From an uncultured Eggerthellaceae bacterium (GTDB lineage: Bacteria; Actinomycetota; Coriobacteriia; Coriobacteriales; Eggerthellaceae), in the NCBI GenBank assembly GCA_910588205.1, contig CAJUQK010000019.1, positions 1 through 46,129 of the forward strand: a DNA stretch of 46,129 nt, read 5' to 3'. Shown in pieces: positions 31,590 to 40,215 of this stretch. How positions within the stretch are numbered: position 1 is the first letter of the stretch; each line of letters opens with the position of its first letter. The position numbers and the translations under genes were made by a program. The notes beneath the pieces are model-generated. The model made no database searches. It had not been told where the DNA came from and saw only the letters and a list, made by a program, of their open reading frames with translations.

Positions 31590-34304
31590 TTAGAGCTCCT
31601 CTAGGTCGAAGGAGAGCGGCCCTTCTATCCGACAGCTGTAATCCCCCTCGGCATCTATGTCTATCAGCACATGGCTCCCGTCATGCAGCTCTCCGGTGAT
31701 GACCGTTTGCGCGATACGGTCAACGATCTCACGCTGGATGAGCCGCTTGAGCGGACGAGCACCGAAGACCGGGTCGAAGCCGTCGATAGCCAGATGCTCC
31801 ATGGCGGCAGGAGTCACGTCCAGCGTAACGCGACGCTTCGCCAACCGGTCGCGTACCTCCTCCAGTTGCAGGTCAACGATAGGCTCGATGGTGGAGATAG
31901 ACAGCTCATTGAAGGTCACGATGTCGTCGATGCGGTTCAAGAACTCCGGACGGAAGGTGTTGCGCAGGGCATCGTTGATCTTGTTCGTGAACTCTTTCAG
32001 CTTCTGTGCGGCGGCATCGGCAGTCATGTTCGCGATGCCTTCCATCATCTCGCCCATGGTCTCACCCGCAGCTTCGTTGGCATCCATCTCTGAACTCTCA
32101 ACGGCATGGTCGCGGATGATCTGGCTGCCTATGTTCGAGGTCATGATGATGATGGAGTTCTTGAAGTTGACCACACGGCCCTGGCCGTCCGTCAAGCGCC
32201 CATCATCCAGCACTTGCAAGAGGATGTTGAACACATCCGGATGAGCCTTCTCCACCTCATCCAACAAGATGACCGAATAGGGGTGACGGCGCACCGCTTC
32301 GGTCAGCTGACCGCCCTCGTCATAGCCCACATACCCAGGAGGCGCACCGATCAAGCGTTGCACGCTGAATTTCTCCATGTATTCGGACATGTCGATGCGA
32401 ATCATGGCTTTTTCGGAATCGAACAGGTACTCTGCCAGCGCCTTCGCCAATTCCGTCTTGCCCACGCCGGTGGGACCCAGGAAGAGGAACGAACCGATGG
32501 GCTTTTCGGGATCAGAGAGACCCGCTCGGTTGCGGCGAATGGCTCCGGCCACCACGTTCACGGCCTTGTCCTGGCCGATGACGCGCTTCTTGAGCTCTTC
32601 CTCAAGGTCTACCAGCTTCTCCATCTCACCCTGCATCATCTTGGTCACGGGGATGCCGGTCCATGTGGAGACGACGCTTGCGATCTCTTCCTCTGAGACC
32701 TCTTCCTTCAGGATGGCCCCTGCCTCTTGGCTGGCCTTGAGCTGCTCTTCGGCTACATGGAGCTGCTGCTGCAGTTGAGGAATGCGCGCATAGCGGATCT
32801 CAGAAGCCAGAGAGAGGTCACCGTCGCGGGTAGCACGCTCCTCATCCAGCTTCGCCGCATCCAGTTCTGCCTTCAGGTTCTGGACGCCAACGATGACATC
32901 CTTCTCGTTCTGCCATGCGGCTTTCTGGGCATCCAGCGCTTCGCGGGCCATGGCGATATCCTGGCGCAGCTTCTCCAAGCGTTCCGCCGAAGCGTCGTCT
33001 GACTCCTTCATGAGCGCCTGCTCCTCGATCTGCATCTGAGTGAGCCGCCGCTCGGCCACATCCACGTCTTCCGGCATGGAGTCTATCTCTATGCGCAAGC
33101 GGCTAGCCGCTTCATCCATGAGGTCGATGGCCTTATCCGGCAGAAAGCGGTCGGAGATATAGCGGTCGGAGAGCTCCGCTGAAGCCACGATGGCTCCGTC
33201 GGTGATGCGCACGCCATGGTGGATCTCGTACTTCTCCTTGAGACCGCGCAGGATGGCGATGGTATCTTCCACCGTGGGCTCGTTCACCATAACAGGCTGG
33301 AACCGCCGCTCGAGCGCCGCATCCTTTTCCACATACTTGCGATACTCGTCCAGCGTAGTAGCACCGATGGCATGCAGTTCCCCGCGAGCAAGGGCGGGCT
33401 TCAGCATATTGCCTGCATCCAGCGAAGAATCTCCGCCGGCCCCCGCGCCTACGATGGTGTGGAGCTCGTCGATGAACAAGATGATGTTACCACCGGCTTC
33501 CTTCACTTCGCGCAACACTGACTTCAGGCGATCCTCGAATTCACCGCGATACTTGGCGCCAGCCATCATGGCTCCCAGATCGAGGCTGATGATCTCCCTG
33601 TCCTTCAGGCTGGAGGGGACATCTCCCGCCACGATGCGCTGGGCCAGCCCCTCCACGATGGCCGTCTTGCCCGTGCCCGGCTCGCCGATGAGCACCGGGT
33701 TGTTCTTGGTGCGGCGCGAGAGCACCTGGATGGTGCGGCGGATCTCCTCGGAGCGGCCGATGACCGGATCCATCTTCCCTTCCCTAGCCTGCTGAGTGAG
33801 GTTCTGACCGTACTGCTCCAAGGCTTCGAACTGGGTCTTGTCGGTCTGAGAGGTAACGCGGGTGTCCCCGCGGAGCGCCTCATAGGCCGCTTCGATGTTC
33901 TTGCGCGTGATCCCCGCCGTGGAGAGGAGCTTCCCGGCTTCGTCATTGCCCTCGGACAGCGCGATGAGCATATGCTCAGAGGTGGCGTAGGAATCTCCCA
34001 GCTTCTCTGCGATCTTCACTGAGTTGTCTATGGCCTTGATGAATGCCTGGGACGGTGCCGCCATGGGCATGGCGGAGCTTGATGCCTTGGGCATCTTCGC
34101 AATGGCGTCTTCGATATTCTGCGAGATCCATACCGGATCAGCGCCGATGCGCTTCATGATGGCGGCGATGTTGTTCTCATCGGCATCCATCAGCGCCTTC
34201 AAGAGATGTATCGGCTCGATCATGGCGGCATCGGCATCGGCAGCGACGCTCATCGCGCTCTGCACCGCCTCTTGCGCCGTGACGGCCAGCTTGTCAAGCC
34301 TCAT
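31590..34304 (-). CDS. clpB: ClpB disaggregase
   Basis: 904 residues, longer than the roughly 860 usual. N domain 1-145, first AAA+ with GEPGTGKTAIVEG, ALMKE-type coiled middle domain (about 410-525), second AAA+ with GPTGVGKTELAKAL and a C-terminal domain. The pore and arginine motifs typical of ClpB are present (KYRGEFEDRLK, GAPPGYVGY). An insertion of about 30 residues, rich in Met, Glu and Ala, lies between TSNIGSQ and FRPEFLNRID in the second AAA+ domain. It works with DnaK to dissolve aggregates. ATG with AAGGA upstream. Last gene of the operon, after hspR. Confidence 0.97.
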   Translation of the reverse strand: MRLDKLAVTAQEAVQSAMSVAADADAAMIEPIHLLKALMDADENNIAAIMKRIGADPVWISQNIEDAIAKMPKASSSAMPMAAPSQAFIKAIDNSVKIAEKLGDSYATSEHMLIALSEGNDEAGKLLSTAGITRKNIEAAYEALRGDTRVTSQTDKTQFEALEQYGQNLTQQAREGKMDPVIGRSEEIRRTIQVLSRRTKNNPVLIGEPGTGKTAIVEGLAQRIVAGDVPSSLKDREIISLDLGAMMAGAKYRGEFEDRLKSVLREVKEAGGNIILFIDELHTIVGAGAGGDSSLDAGNMLKPALARGELHAIGATTLDEYRKYVEKDAALERRFQPVMVNEPTVEDTIAILRGLKEKYEIHHGVRITDGAIVASAELSDRYISDRFLPDKAIDLMDEAASRLRIEIDSMPEDVDVAERRLTQMQIEEQALMKESDDASAERLEKLRQDIAMAREALDAQKAAWQNEKDVIVGVQNLKAELDAAKLDEERATRDGDLSLASEIRYARIPQLQQQLHVAEEQLKASQEAGAILKEEVSEEEIASVVSTWTGIPVTKMMQGEMEKLVDLEEELKKRVIGQDKAVNVVAGAIRRNRAGLSDPEKPIGSFLFLGPTGVGKTELAKALAEYLFDSEKAMIRIDMSEYMEKFSVQRLIGAPPGYVGYDEGGQLTEAVRRHPYSVILLDEVEKAHPDVFNILLQVLDDGRLTDGQGRVVNFKNSIIIMTSNIGSQIIRDHAVESSEMDANEAAGETMGEMMEGIANMTADAAAQKLKEFTNKINDALRNTFRPEFLNRIDDIVTFNELSISTIEPIVDLQLEEVRDRLAKRRVTLDVTPAAMEHLAIDGFDPVFGARPLKRLIQREIVDRIAQTVITGELHDGSHVLIDIDAEGDYSCRIEGPLSFDLEEL

Positions 34305-34337
34305 ATCGTTTCCTTTCGATACACATGAACTTCGTAG

Positions 34338-34360
34338 GGAAGGGGCCTTCGACCCCTTCC
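34338..34360 (-). other. Intergenic hairpin between hspR and clpB
   Basis: Stem GGAAGGGG/CCCCTTCC (34338-34345, 34353-34360) with a 7-base loop in the 69-base gap. No U-tract. It could be an mRNA processing or stability element. Confidence 0.5.
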
Positions 34361-34373
34361 GCTTAGCGATCAG

Positions 34374-34799
34374 CTACTTCGCGAAGAACCTCACGGTCTG
34401 AGCCGTGTTCGTCAGCCAATGGAACACCGGAGGCAGATCCGACATGCGCACGAGCGCATTCACCGGAGTGTTCGGATCCAGCTCAGCCACGCGCCGGGCC
34501 AAGCGGTGATAGCGCTTGTGCATGCTATCCAGCTCTGCCGTTGCCTCATCCAGCTGGTTCTGCAGGTCTAGGATGCGCATGACACCAGCCAGATTGATCC
34601 CCTCGGCTGTCAGCTCGTTGATCAGCTCCAACCGATCGATGTCAGCCTGGGAATACATCCGCGTGTTGCCACTGGTCCGCTGAGGCGTGACCAAGCCCTT
34701 CTGCTCATAGGCGCGCAACGTCTGCGGATGCACTCCGGCCAGCTCTGCCGCAACGCTGATCATGTAGAGGGGGCGATTGCGGTCCGATGCGGCTACCAT
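34374..34799 (-). CDS. hspR: HspR heat-shock repressor (MerR family)
   Basis: 141 residues. MerR-type winged helix: YMISVAAELAGVHPQTLRAYEQKGLVTPQRTSGNTRMYSQADIDRLELI, then GINLAGVMRILDLQNQLDEATAELDSMHKRY as a coiled coil. In actinobacteria HspR binds HAIR elements (CTTGAGT-N7-ACTCAAG) and represses dnaK and clpB, using DnaK as co-repressor. The C-terminal 40 residues are variable. The start overlaps the dnaJ stop by 7 bases. No classical HAIR site is present near this operon; an unusual inverted repeat overlies its promoter instead. Confidence 0.9.
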   Translation of the reverse strand: MVAASDRNRPLYMISVAAELAGVHPQTLRAYEQKGLVTPQRTSGNTRMYSQADIDRLELINELTAEGINLAGVMRILDLQNQLDEATAELDSMHKRYHRLARRVAELDPNTPVNALVRMSDLPPVFHWLTNTAQTVRFFAK

Positions 34800-35767
34800 G
34801 GCCGCACCGCTTCAGGGGTTGCAGCCAGGAAGTCTTCCATGGCCTGCTTCTGCTCATCGTTCATCTCTGTAGGCACGGTGACGCGCACGCGGATCCTCAG
34901 ATCACCGAAGACCTCTTGGCCCTTTGCCTTGATGTCCTTCGCGCCCTTGCCCTTGATGGTGAGCACCTTGCCGTCCTGCGTACCCGCGGGGATCTTCACG
35001 CGAACCTTCTTGCCATCCGGTGCGGGGACCACGATGCTGCATCCGAGCGCTGCCTCTGCCACGTTGATGGGCAACTCGAGGATGACATCAGCCTTGTCAC
35101 GCTTGAAGTAGGGGTGCTCTGTGATGTGCGTGGTGATCAGCAGGTCTCCCGCCGCACCACCATTCTGGCCCAGGCCACCCTTGCCCTTGTAGCGCAACCG
35201 GCCGCCTTCGCGCGCTCCAGCAGGAACCTTGACTTCGATGGTGTCCGCCTCTGATTTGCCAGGGATGCGCACCGTTACCATCTTCGTGGTCCCGTTGAAT
35301 GCCTCGTCGAAGGTGACATCCAAGGTCACAGACATATCCTGACCCTTCTGAGACCGACTGCCGCCGAAATCCCAATCGGAGCCGAACGCCCCTTCACCGT
35401 GGCGGATGCTCTCCAGGATGTCCGACCAGTCTATGCCGCCGAAGCCACCGCCTCCGCCTGAGGTATAGGTATAGGTGTTGCCGCCCGCGCCCCCGAAGAT
35501 GTCCTCGTAGTTGAACCCGGCGCCGCCACCTTGGCCGCCCCAAGGGATCTGGTTCTCGTTCGCAGTACCATACTGGTCGTAGAGGGACTTCTTCTTCTCG
35601 TCCGAGAGCACCTCATAGGCCTCGTTGATCTCCTTGAACTTGGCCTCGTCGCCGCCCGCATCCGGATGATGGGTGCGAGCCAGCTTGCGGAATGCCTTCT
35701 TTATCTCATCTTGGGAAGCTGTGCGCGGAACGCCCAGCGTTTTGTAGTAATCAGGTGCAGACGCCAT
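34793..35767 (-). CDS. DnaJ-family co-chaperone lacking the zinc finger
   Basis: 324 residues. J domain 5-70 with the HPD motif (HHPD at about 35-38), a Gly-rich region (about 75-130), and two C-terminal peptide-binding beta domains beginning DMSVTLDVTFDEAFNG. The four CxxCxGxG repeats of DnaJ type A are absent, so this is a CbpA-like (type B) protein. In many actinobacteria the HspR-linked DnaJ1 is similar. It stimulates DnaK ATPase. AAGGAGGTGG ribosome site. Confidence 0.93.
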   Translation of the reverse strand: MASAPDYYKTLGVPRTASQDEIKKAFRKLARTHHPDAGGDEAKFKEINEAYEVLSDEKKKSLYDQYGTANENQIPWGGQGGGAGFNYEDIFGGAGGNTYTYTSGGGGGFGGIDWSDILESIRHGEGAFGSDWDFGGSRSQKGQDMSVTLDVTFDEAFNGTTKMVTVRIPGKSEADTIEVKVPAGAREGGRLRYKGKGGLGQNGGAAGDLLITTHITEHPYFKRDKADVILELPINVAEAALGCSIVVPAPDGKKVRVKIPAGTQDGKVLTIKGKGAKDIKAKGQEVFGDLRIRVRVTVPTEMNDEQKQAMEDFLAATPEAVRPW

Positions 35768-35834
35768 AACGCTCCACCTCCTTCTTCCTATCCGATACTT
35801 CTTTCATGGTGTCAGGCCGAAGGTTCCGGCCCAC

Positions 35835-35856
35835 GGACAGGAACGAATTCCTGTCC
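35835..35856 (-). other. Hairpin between grpE and dnaJ
   Basis: Stem GGACAGGAA/TTCCTGTCC (35835-35843, 35848-35856) with a CGAA tetraloop immediately after the grpE stop. It is followed by GGCCG/CGGCC (about 35816-35832). No U-tract. Confidence 0.55.
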
Positions 35857-36555
35857 CTAGGATTCCTCTTCGGGCTTCTCTCGTTTGGGACCGCCCGTGG
35901 TGACCGTCACCATTGCGGGACGCAGTACCTTGGAGCCGATCTTGTAGCCCTTCTGGTACACATCGTTCACGGTCTCATCCGGTTGATCGGGATCTTCCAC
36001 CGTGCCCACGGCCTGGGCTTCCAGGGCCTCGAAGGCCTCGCCCTTCGGGTCGATCACGTCCACGCCGTCCTTCTTGAGCGTGTCCACGAACTTGGTGAGC
36101 ACCGCGCGCACGCCTTCCAGGAGCCCCGTTTCGCCGTTCTTCTCTGCGTAGTCGATGGAACGCTCCAGGTCATCGATCACCGGGATCAAGCTGGTGACCA
36201 GCTTCTCGGCAGCCAGGGCCTTCTGAACCTCCTGCTGCTCCTTGGTGCGCCTGCGATAGGTGTCCCATTCGGCATGGAGGCGAAGATACTTGTCCTTCCA
36301 CTCCGCTGCCTCACGCTGGGAATCCGCTGCCTGGGCTTCGGCCTCTACCTCATCCAGGGCGTCATCCACGATGGCTGCGGCCTCTGCCTCCAGCACCGCT
36401 TCTTCCAGCTCTTCCGCTGTCACTGCTCCAGACTCCACAGCGGCCTCCGGAGCGCTCTTCTCAGCCGTTGCCTCATTCGCAACGGATGCGCCTTTCGGCG
36501 CATCCGCATGAGCGTTGACGGAAGGAGCGGCTGATGATGTCTTTTGCTCAGCCAT
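35857..36555 (-). CDS. grpE: GrpE nucleotide exchange factor
   Basis: 232 residues. A long acidic, Ala/Glu-rich N-terminal region (1-85) precedes the core: KDKYLRLHAEWDTYRRRTKEQQEVQKALAAEKLVTSLIPVIDDLERSID, the long helix and four-helix bundle. The C-terminal beta wing ends with the family pattern NDVYQKGYKIGSKVLRPAMVTVT. It releases ADP from DnaK. It lies 6 bases after the dnaK stop. Confidence 0.96.
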   Translation of the reverse strand: MAEQKTSSAAPSVNAHADAPKGASVANEATAEKSAPEAAVESGAVTAEELEEAVLEAEAAAIVDDALDEVEAEAQAADSQREAAEWKDKYLRLHAEWDTYRRRTKEQQEVQKALAAEKLVTSLIPVIDDLERSIDYAEKNGETGLLEGVRAVLTKFVDTLKKDGVDVIDPKGEAFEALEAQAVGTVEDPDQPDETVNDVYQKGYKIGSKVLRPAMVTVTTGGPKREKPEEES

Positions 36556-36561
36556 GATCCG

Positions 36562-38466
36562 CTATTTCCCTTCGTCCTCGTCTTCGACCACCTCGTAGTC
36601 GGCTTCCAGCGTGTCATCAGCCGGAGCGGTCTCTGCCGCTGCCGCCCCTGCACCTGCTGCCGCACCCTCGGTGGAATAGACGACCTCTGCCAGCTTGTAG
36701 CCAGCCTGCTGCATCTTCTCAGTGGCAGCCTTGATGGCATCCAGGTCAGTGCCCTGGAGCGCGGACTGCGCCTCAGCGATGGCGGATTCCGCCTCGGACT
36801 TCGCATCCGCCGGAACCTTGTCGCCCAGCTCAGACAGCGTTTGCTGGGTGGCGCCTACCAGAGCCTCGGCGTTGTTGCGCACCTCGACCTCTTCCTTGTG
36901 CTTAGCGTCTTCTTCAGCATGCTGCTCTGCGTCCTTGACCATGCGATCCACTTCGTCATCAGACAGAGCAGTGGAGCCGCTGATGGTGATCTGCTGCTGC
37001 TTGCCCGTGCCCAGGTCCTTCGCAGAGACGTTCACGATGCCGTTCGCGTCGATGTCGAAGGTGACCTCGATCTGCGGAACACCACGGCGAGCAGCCGGGA
37101 TGCCATTCAGCTGGAAGCGACCGAGTGTCTTGTTGCCTGCCGCCATCTCACGCTCACCCTGGAGGACGTGGACCTCAACGGAGGTCTGGTTGTCCGCAGC
37201 GGTGGAATAGATCTCCGTCTTGCGCGTGGGGATGGTGGTGTTGCGCTCGATCATCTTCGTCATCACGCCGCCCATGGTCTCAACGCCCAGGGAGAGCGGA
37301 GTGACGTCCAGCAGCAGGATGCCCGTAACATCACCAGAGAGCACGCCACCTTGGATGGCAGCACCCATGGCTACCACTTCGTCTGGGTTCACCGTCATGT
37401 TCGGCTTCTTGCCCGTAAGCTGCTCTACCAGTTCCTGTACAGCCGGCATACGCGTGGAGCCGCCGACGAGGATGACCTCATCCAGCTCACCGGTCTTGAG
37501 ACCTGCGTCCTTCAAAGCCTGCTCGACCGGCTTCTTGCAACGCTCCAGCAAGTCCTTCGTGATCTGCTGGAACTCAACGCGGGTGAGCGTGTAGTCAAGG
37601 TGCTTCGGACCGTCAGCGCCTGCGGTGATGAACGGCAGGTTGATGTTGGTCTGGGTGGTGGAGGAGAGCTCCATCTTCGCCTTCTCCGCCGCTTCCTTCA
37701 AGCGCTGCATGGCCATCTTGTCTTGGCGCAGATCGATGCCGGTGTCTGCCTTGAACTTGTCAGCCAACCAATCGATGATGCGCTGATCCCAGTCATCGCC
37801 ACCTAGGTGGTTATCTCCAGCGGTAGAGGCTACCTCGAACACGCCATCGCCCAGCTCCAGTACAGATACATCAAAAGTACCGCCGCCCAGGTCAAAGACG
37901 AGGATCTTCTCGTCTTTGTCAGCCTTGTCAAGGCCATAGGCCAATGCTGCTGCCGTGGGCTCATTGATGATGCGCTCGACATTCAGGCCAGCGATCTTGC
38001 CCGCATCCTTCGTAGCTTGACGCTGTGCGTCGTTGAAGTAGGCCGGAACGGTGATGACAGCCTGGGTGATGGTGTCACCGGTCTGCTTTTCAGCATCTGC
38101 CTTCAGCTTCTGGAGCACCATAGCGGATATCTCTTCGGGGGTGTAGGACTTGCCGTCGATATCGATCACCGCACGGCCATCCTTGCCCTTCTCGACCTTG
38201 TAAGCCACGGTCTTCTGCTCTTCTGGCGTCTCATCATAGGAACGGCCGATGAAGCGCTTCACGGAAGAAACGGTGTTCTCAGGGTTGGTGACGGCCTGGT
38301 TCTTCGCCGCCTTGCCCACAACGCGCTCTCCGTCCTTGCGGAAACCCTCAACAGAGGGGGTGGTGCGGTCACCTTCGGCGTTGACGAGGATCTCTGGCTC
38401 TGAACCCTCCATGACTGCCATGGCAGAGTTGGTGGTTCCCAGGTCGATTCCAAGTATCTTGCCCAT
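36562..38466 (-). CDS. dnaK: Hsp70 chaperone DnaK
   Basis: 634 residues. It starts GKILGIDLGTTNSAMAVMEG and holds VPAYFNDAQRQATKDAGKIAGL, IFDLGGGTFDVS-type motif (VFDLGGGTFDVSVLELG) and ILVGGSTRMPAVQELV. The substrate-binding domain and lid end in an acidic tail (TLEADYEVVEDEDEGK). Length and motifs are normal. AAGGAGAGG ribosome site. First gene of the dnaK-grpE-dnaJ-hspR-clpB operon, below a consensus promoter (TTGACA-17-TATAGT) overlapped by a large inverted repeat. Confidence 0.98.
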   Translation of the reverse strand: MGKILGIDLGTTNSAMAVMEGSEPEILVNAEGDRTTPSVEGFRKDGERVVGKAAKNQAVTNPENTVSSVKRFIGRSYDETPEEQKTVAYKVEKGKDGRAVIDIDGKSYTPEEISAMVLQKLKADAEKQTGDTITQAVITVPAYFNDAQRQATKDAGKIAGLNVERIINEPTAAALAYGLDKADKDEKILVFDLGGGTFDVSVLELGDGVFEVASTAGDNHLGGDDWDQRIIDWLADKFKADTGIDLRQDKMAMQRLKEAAEKAKMELSSTTQTNINLPFITAGADGPKHLDYTLTRVEFQQITKDLLERCKKPVEQALKDAGLKTGELDEVILVGGSTRMPAVQELVEQLTGKKPNMTVNPDEVVAMGAAIQGGVLSGDVTGILLLDVTPLSLGVETMGGVMTKMIERNTTIPTRKTEIYSTAADNQTSVEVHVLQGEREMAAGNKTLGRFQLNGIPAARRGVPQIEVTFDIDANGIVNVSAKDLGTGKQQQITISGSTALSDDEVDRMVKDAEQHAEEDAKHKEEVEVRNNAEALVGATQQTLSELGDKVPADAKSEAESAIAEAQSALQGTDLDAIKAATEKMQQAGYKLAEVVYSTEGAAAGAGAAAAETAPADDTLEADYEVVEDEDEGK

Positions 38467-38512
38467 ATCAGTTACCTCTCCTTCGTACTTCTGTTCGTTT
38501 TATCGTGTTGCC

Positions 38513-38576
38513 ACTATAAAATCTGAGTGCACACATGTCAAGTTATTTTAGCGGGAAATACTTGAAATATGTGCAC
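38513..38576 (-). promoter_or_regulatory. dnaK promoter overlapped by a 17-bp inverted repeat
   Basis: On the minus strand TTGACA (38536-38541), a 17-base spacer and TATAGT (38513-38518) form a near-consensus sigma-70 promoter. Arms at 38527-38543 and 38560-38576 match as inverted copies in 15 of 17 positions (GTGCACACATGTCAAGT against GTGCACATATTTCAAGT) with a 16-base spacer. The first arm covers the -35. The half-site TCAAGT recalls HAIR, but its spacing and orientation differ (everted). It is the best candidate HspR operator for this operon; no factor is shown. Confidence 0.65.
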
Positions 38577-38725
38577 CTTGTGAACTCTATAACCGGTAGA
38601 GAGAGGTATCCCCTGGAATGGTTGCCTGTTTCTGCCCTTGTACGCAACCGTTGACGAACCGAAAGCCAACCTCCACGGATGCCGGAATAGGGGATCCGCC
38701 CGGGGTCGAGCAGGATACTTGGCAC
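38577..38725. other. Intergenic stretch between dnaK promoter and ferredoxin terminator
   Basis: Seen on both strands, these 149 bases contain no convincing open frame, RNA gene or repeat. The only structure is a long-range GGTTGC/GCAACC pairing around 38621-38649. Confidence 0.5.
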
Positions 38726-38755
38726 AAAAAAGAACGCGCCCGTTAAGGCGCGTTC
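38726..38755 (-). terminator. Terminator after the ferredoxin gene
   Basis: Nine-base perfect stem GAACGCGCC/GGCGCGTTC (38732-38740, 38747-38755) with a 6-base loop. On the minus strand it runs into TTTTTT (38726-38731). Confidence 0.92.
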
Positions 38756-38782
38756 CTCTTACATATATATGTAGTTGTCGAG

Positions 38783-38971
38783 TTAGTCTTCGACGATCTC
38801 CGGGATGGCGCCCATGGGGCACTCTTCAACACAGTCGCCACAAGCGATGCAAGCGTCCTCGTTCACCGCTTCTGCCGTTCCGTCCACGACCTCGAGAACC
38901 TCCTGGGGGCATGCATCAACACAGATGCCGCAGCCGATGCACTCGTCAGCTTCGATTACTGGATGTGACAT
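38783..38971 (-). CDS. 2[4Fe-4S] ferredoxin
   Basis: 62 residues with two CxxCxxCxxxCP clusters (CIGCGICVDACP and CIACGDCVEECP) plus the expected acidic C terminus. This is the clostridial-type bacterial ferredoxin, a low-potential electron carrier for hydrogenase, pyruvate oxidoreductase or NrdG-like enzymes. AAGGAG ribosome site, own terminator; monocistronic. Confidence 0.95.
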   Translation of the reverse strand: MSHPVIEADECIGCGICVDACPQEVLEVVDGTAEAVNEDACIACGDCVEECPMGAIPEIVED

Positions 38972-39145
38972 TTCGTCTCCTTCTCTTCGGTCATGGACAA
39001 GAGCGCATCTCCCCTCTTTCGGTTGATGACTTCATGCGCTCCCTTGCGGTCAGGCGAAAGATACCATGACCAGAGAGCCTGTCAACCGAGAACCAACAAA
39101 ATCAAGGGAGCGGTTGCGCTCACCGCAAGCGCATCTCCGCACCCC

Positions 39146-40171
39146 TTAACAGATGCGCGGCAGCTGCTCCCCCACCAGCATATCTAGGATGCGCGTGCCT
39201 CCGAAAGCGGTGCGCAGAAGCACTCGTGGCCGACCACTCGGCTGCACCGCTTGGGCAGAGCCGATCACACGAGCGTCCTTGCCGTAAGGAGAGGCGTGCA
39301 TGGCCGCCAAGGCTGCTTCAGCTTGGTCTTGGGGCACTGCGCAGACCATCTTCCCTTCGTTCGCCACCTGGAGCACGTCGTAGCCGAGCATTTCGCATGC
39401 CCCGGCAACGGCGCTCTTCACAGGAACCGCCGCTTCTTCGATGAGGATCTCCACCCCTGATTGGTCAGCCAGCTCATTCAACGTGGAGGCCAAGCCGCCC
39501 CGCGTGGGATCGCGAAAGCAGCGTACCTCGGGAGCTGCAGCCAACACCGCTGCGATCATGGAGTTCAAAGGAGCCGCGTCGCTTTCGATATCCGCTGAGA
39601 AGCCAAGACCTTCCCGGCAGCTCATGATGGTGATGCCGTGATCCCCCAGCGTGCCGCTCACGAGAATGGCATCCCCCGGGCGGATGTTCGCTCCGGACAG
39701 ATCCACACCTTCGGGTATGAAGCCGATACCGCTCGTATTGATGAAGACACCATCACCGTGGCCGCGGTTCACCACCTTCGTATCTCCCGTCACGATGCGG
39801 ACCCCGGCCTCTTTCGCCGCCTTCGCCATGGACGAGCAGATGCGACGCAGATCCTCCATCGGAAGGCCCTCCTCAAGGATGAACCCGCAGGTGAGATAGG
39901 CAGGCACAGCCCCGGAGGTGGCCACGTCGTTCACGGTGCCGCAAACAGCCAGATGCCCGATATCCCCACCGGGGAAGAACAGCGGTGATACGACGAAGGA
40001 ATCCGTAGAACAGGCGATGCGCTCTCCGGGCTTCGGCGCAGGCAGCACGGCAGCATCATTGCCCTCAAGGAGCTCATCGGTCCCATAGGCCTCGAAGAAC
40101 ACCTCGTCGATGATGCGCTTCATCATGGAGCCGCCGCTGCCGTGGCCCAGCATCACCGTCTCATCTGCCAT
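39146..40171 (-). CDS. hypE: Hydrogenase maturation protein HypE
   Basis: 341 residues from the ATG at 40171 (AAGGAAGGG upstream). AIR-synthetase-like fold: MLGHGSGGSMMKRII, then CSTDSFVVSPLFFPGGDIGHLAVCGTVNDVATSGA and DPTRGGLASTLNELA. It ends in PRIC, the conserved C-terminal tetrapeptide whose Cys is carbamoylated then dehydrated to thiocyanate, the CN source of the [NiFe] centre. The other hyp genes and a hydrogenase are not in the window. It follows nikR with 44 bases between. Confidence 0.96.
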   Translation of the reverse strand: MADETVMLGHGSGGSMMKRIIDEVFFEAYGTDELLEGNDAAVLPAPKPGERIACSTDSFVVSPLFFPGGDIGHLAVCGTVNDVATSGAVPAYLTCGFILEEGLPMEDLRRICSSMAKAAKEAGVRIVTGDTKVVNRGHGDGVFINTSGIGFIPEGVDLSGANIRPGDAILVSGTLGDHGITIMSCREGLGFSADIESDAAPLNSMIAAVLAAAPEVRCFRDPTRGGLASTLNELADQSGVEILIEEAAVPVKSAVAGACEMLGYDVLQVANEGKMVCAVPQDQAEAALAAMHASPYGKDARVIGSAQAVQPSGRPRVLLRTAFGGTRILDMLVGEQLPRIC

Positions 40172-40215
40172 ATCAGTTCCCTTCCTTCTCTGAGGGCATG
40201 CAACCAACGCCGGGA

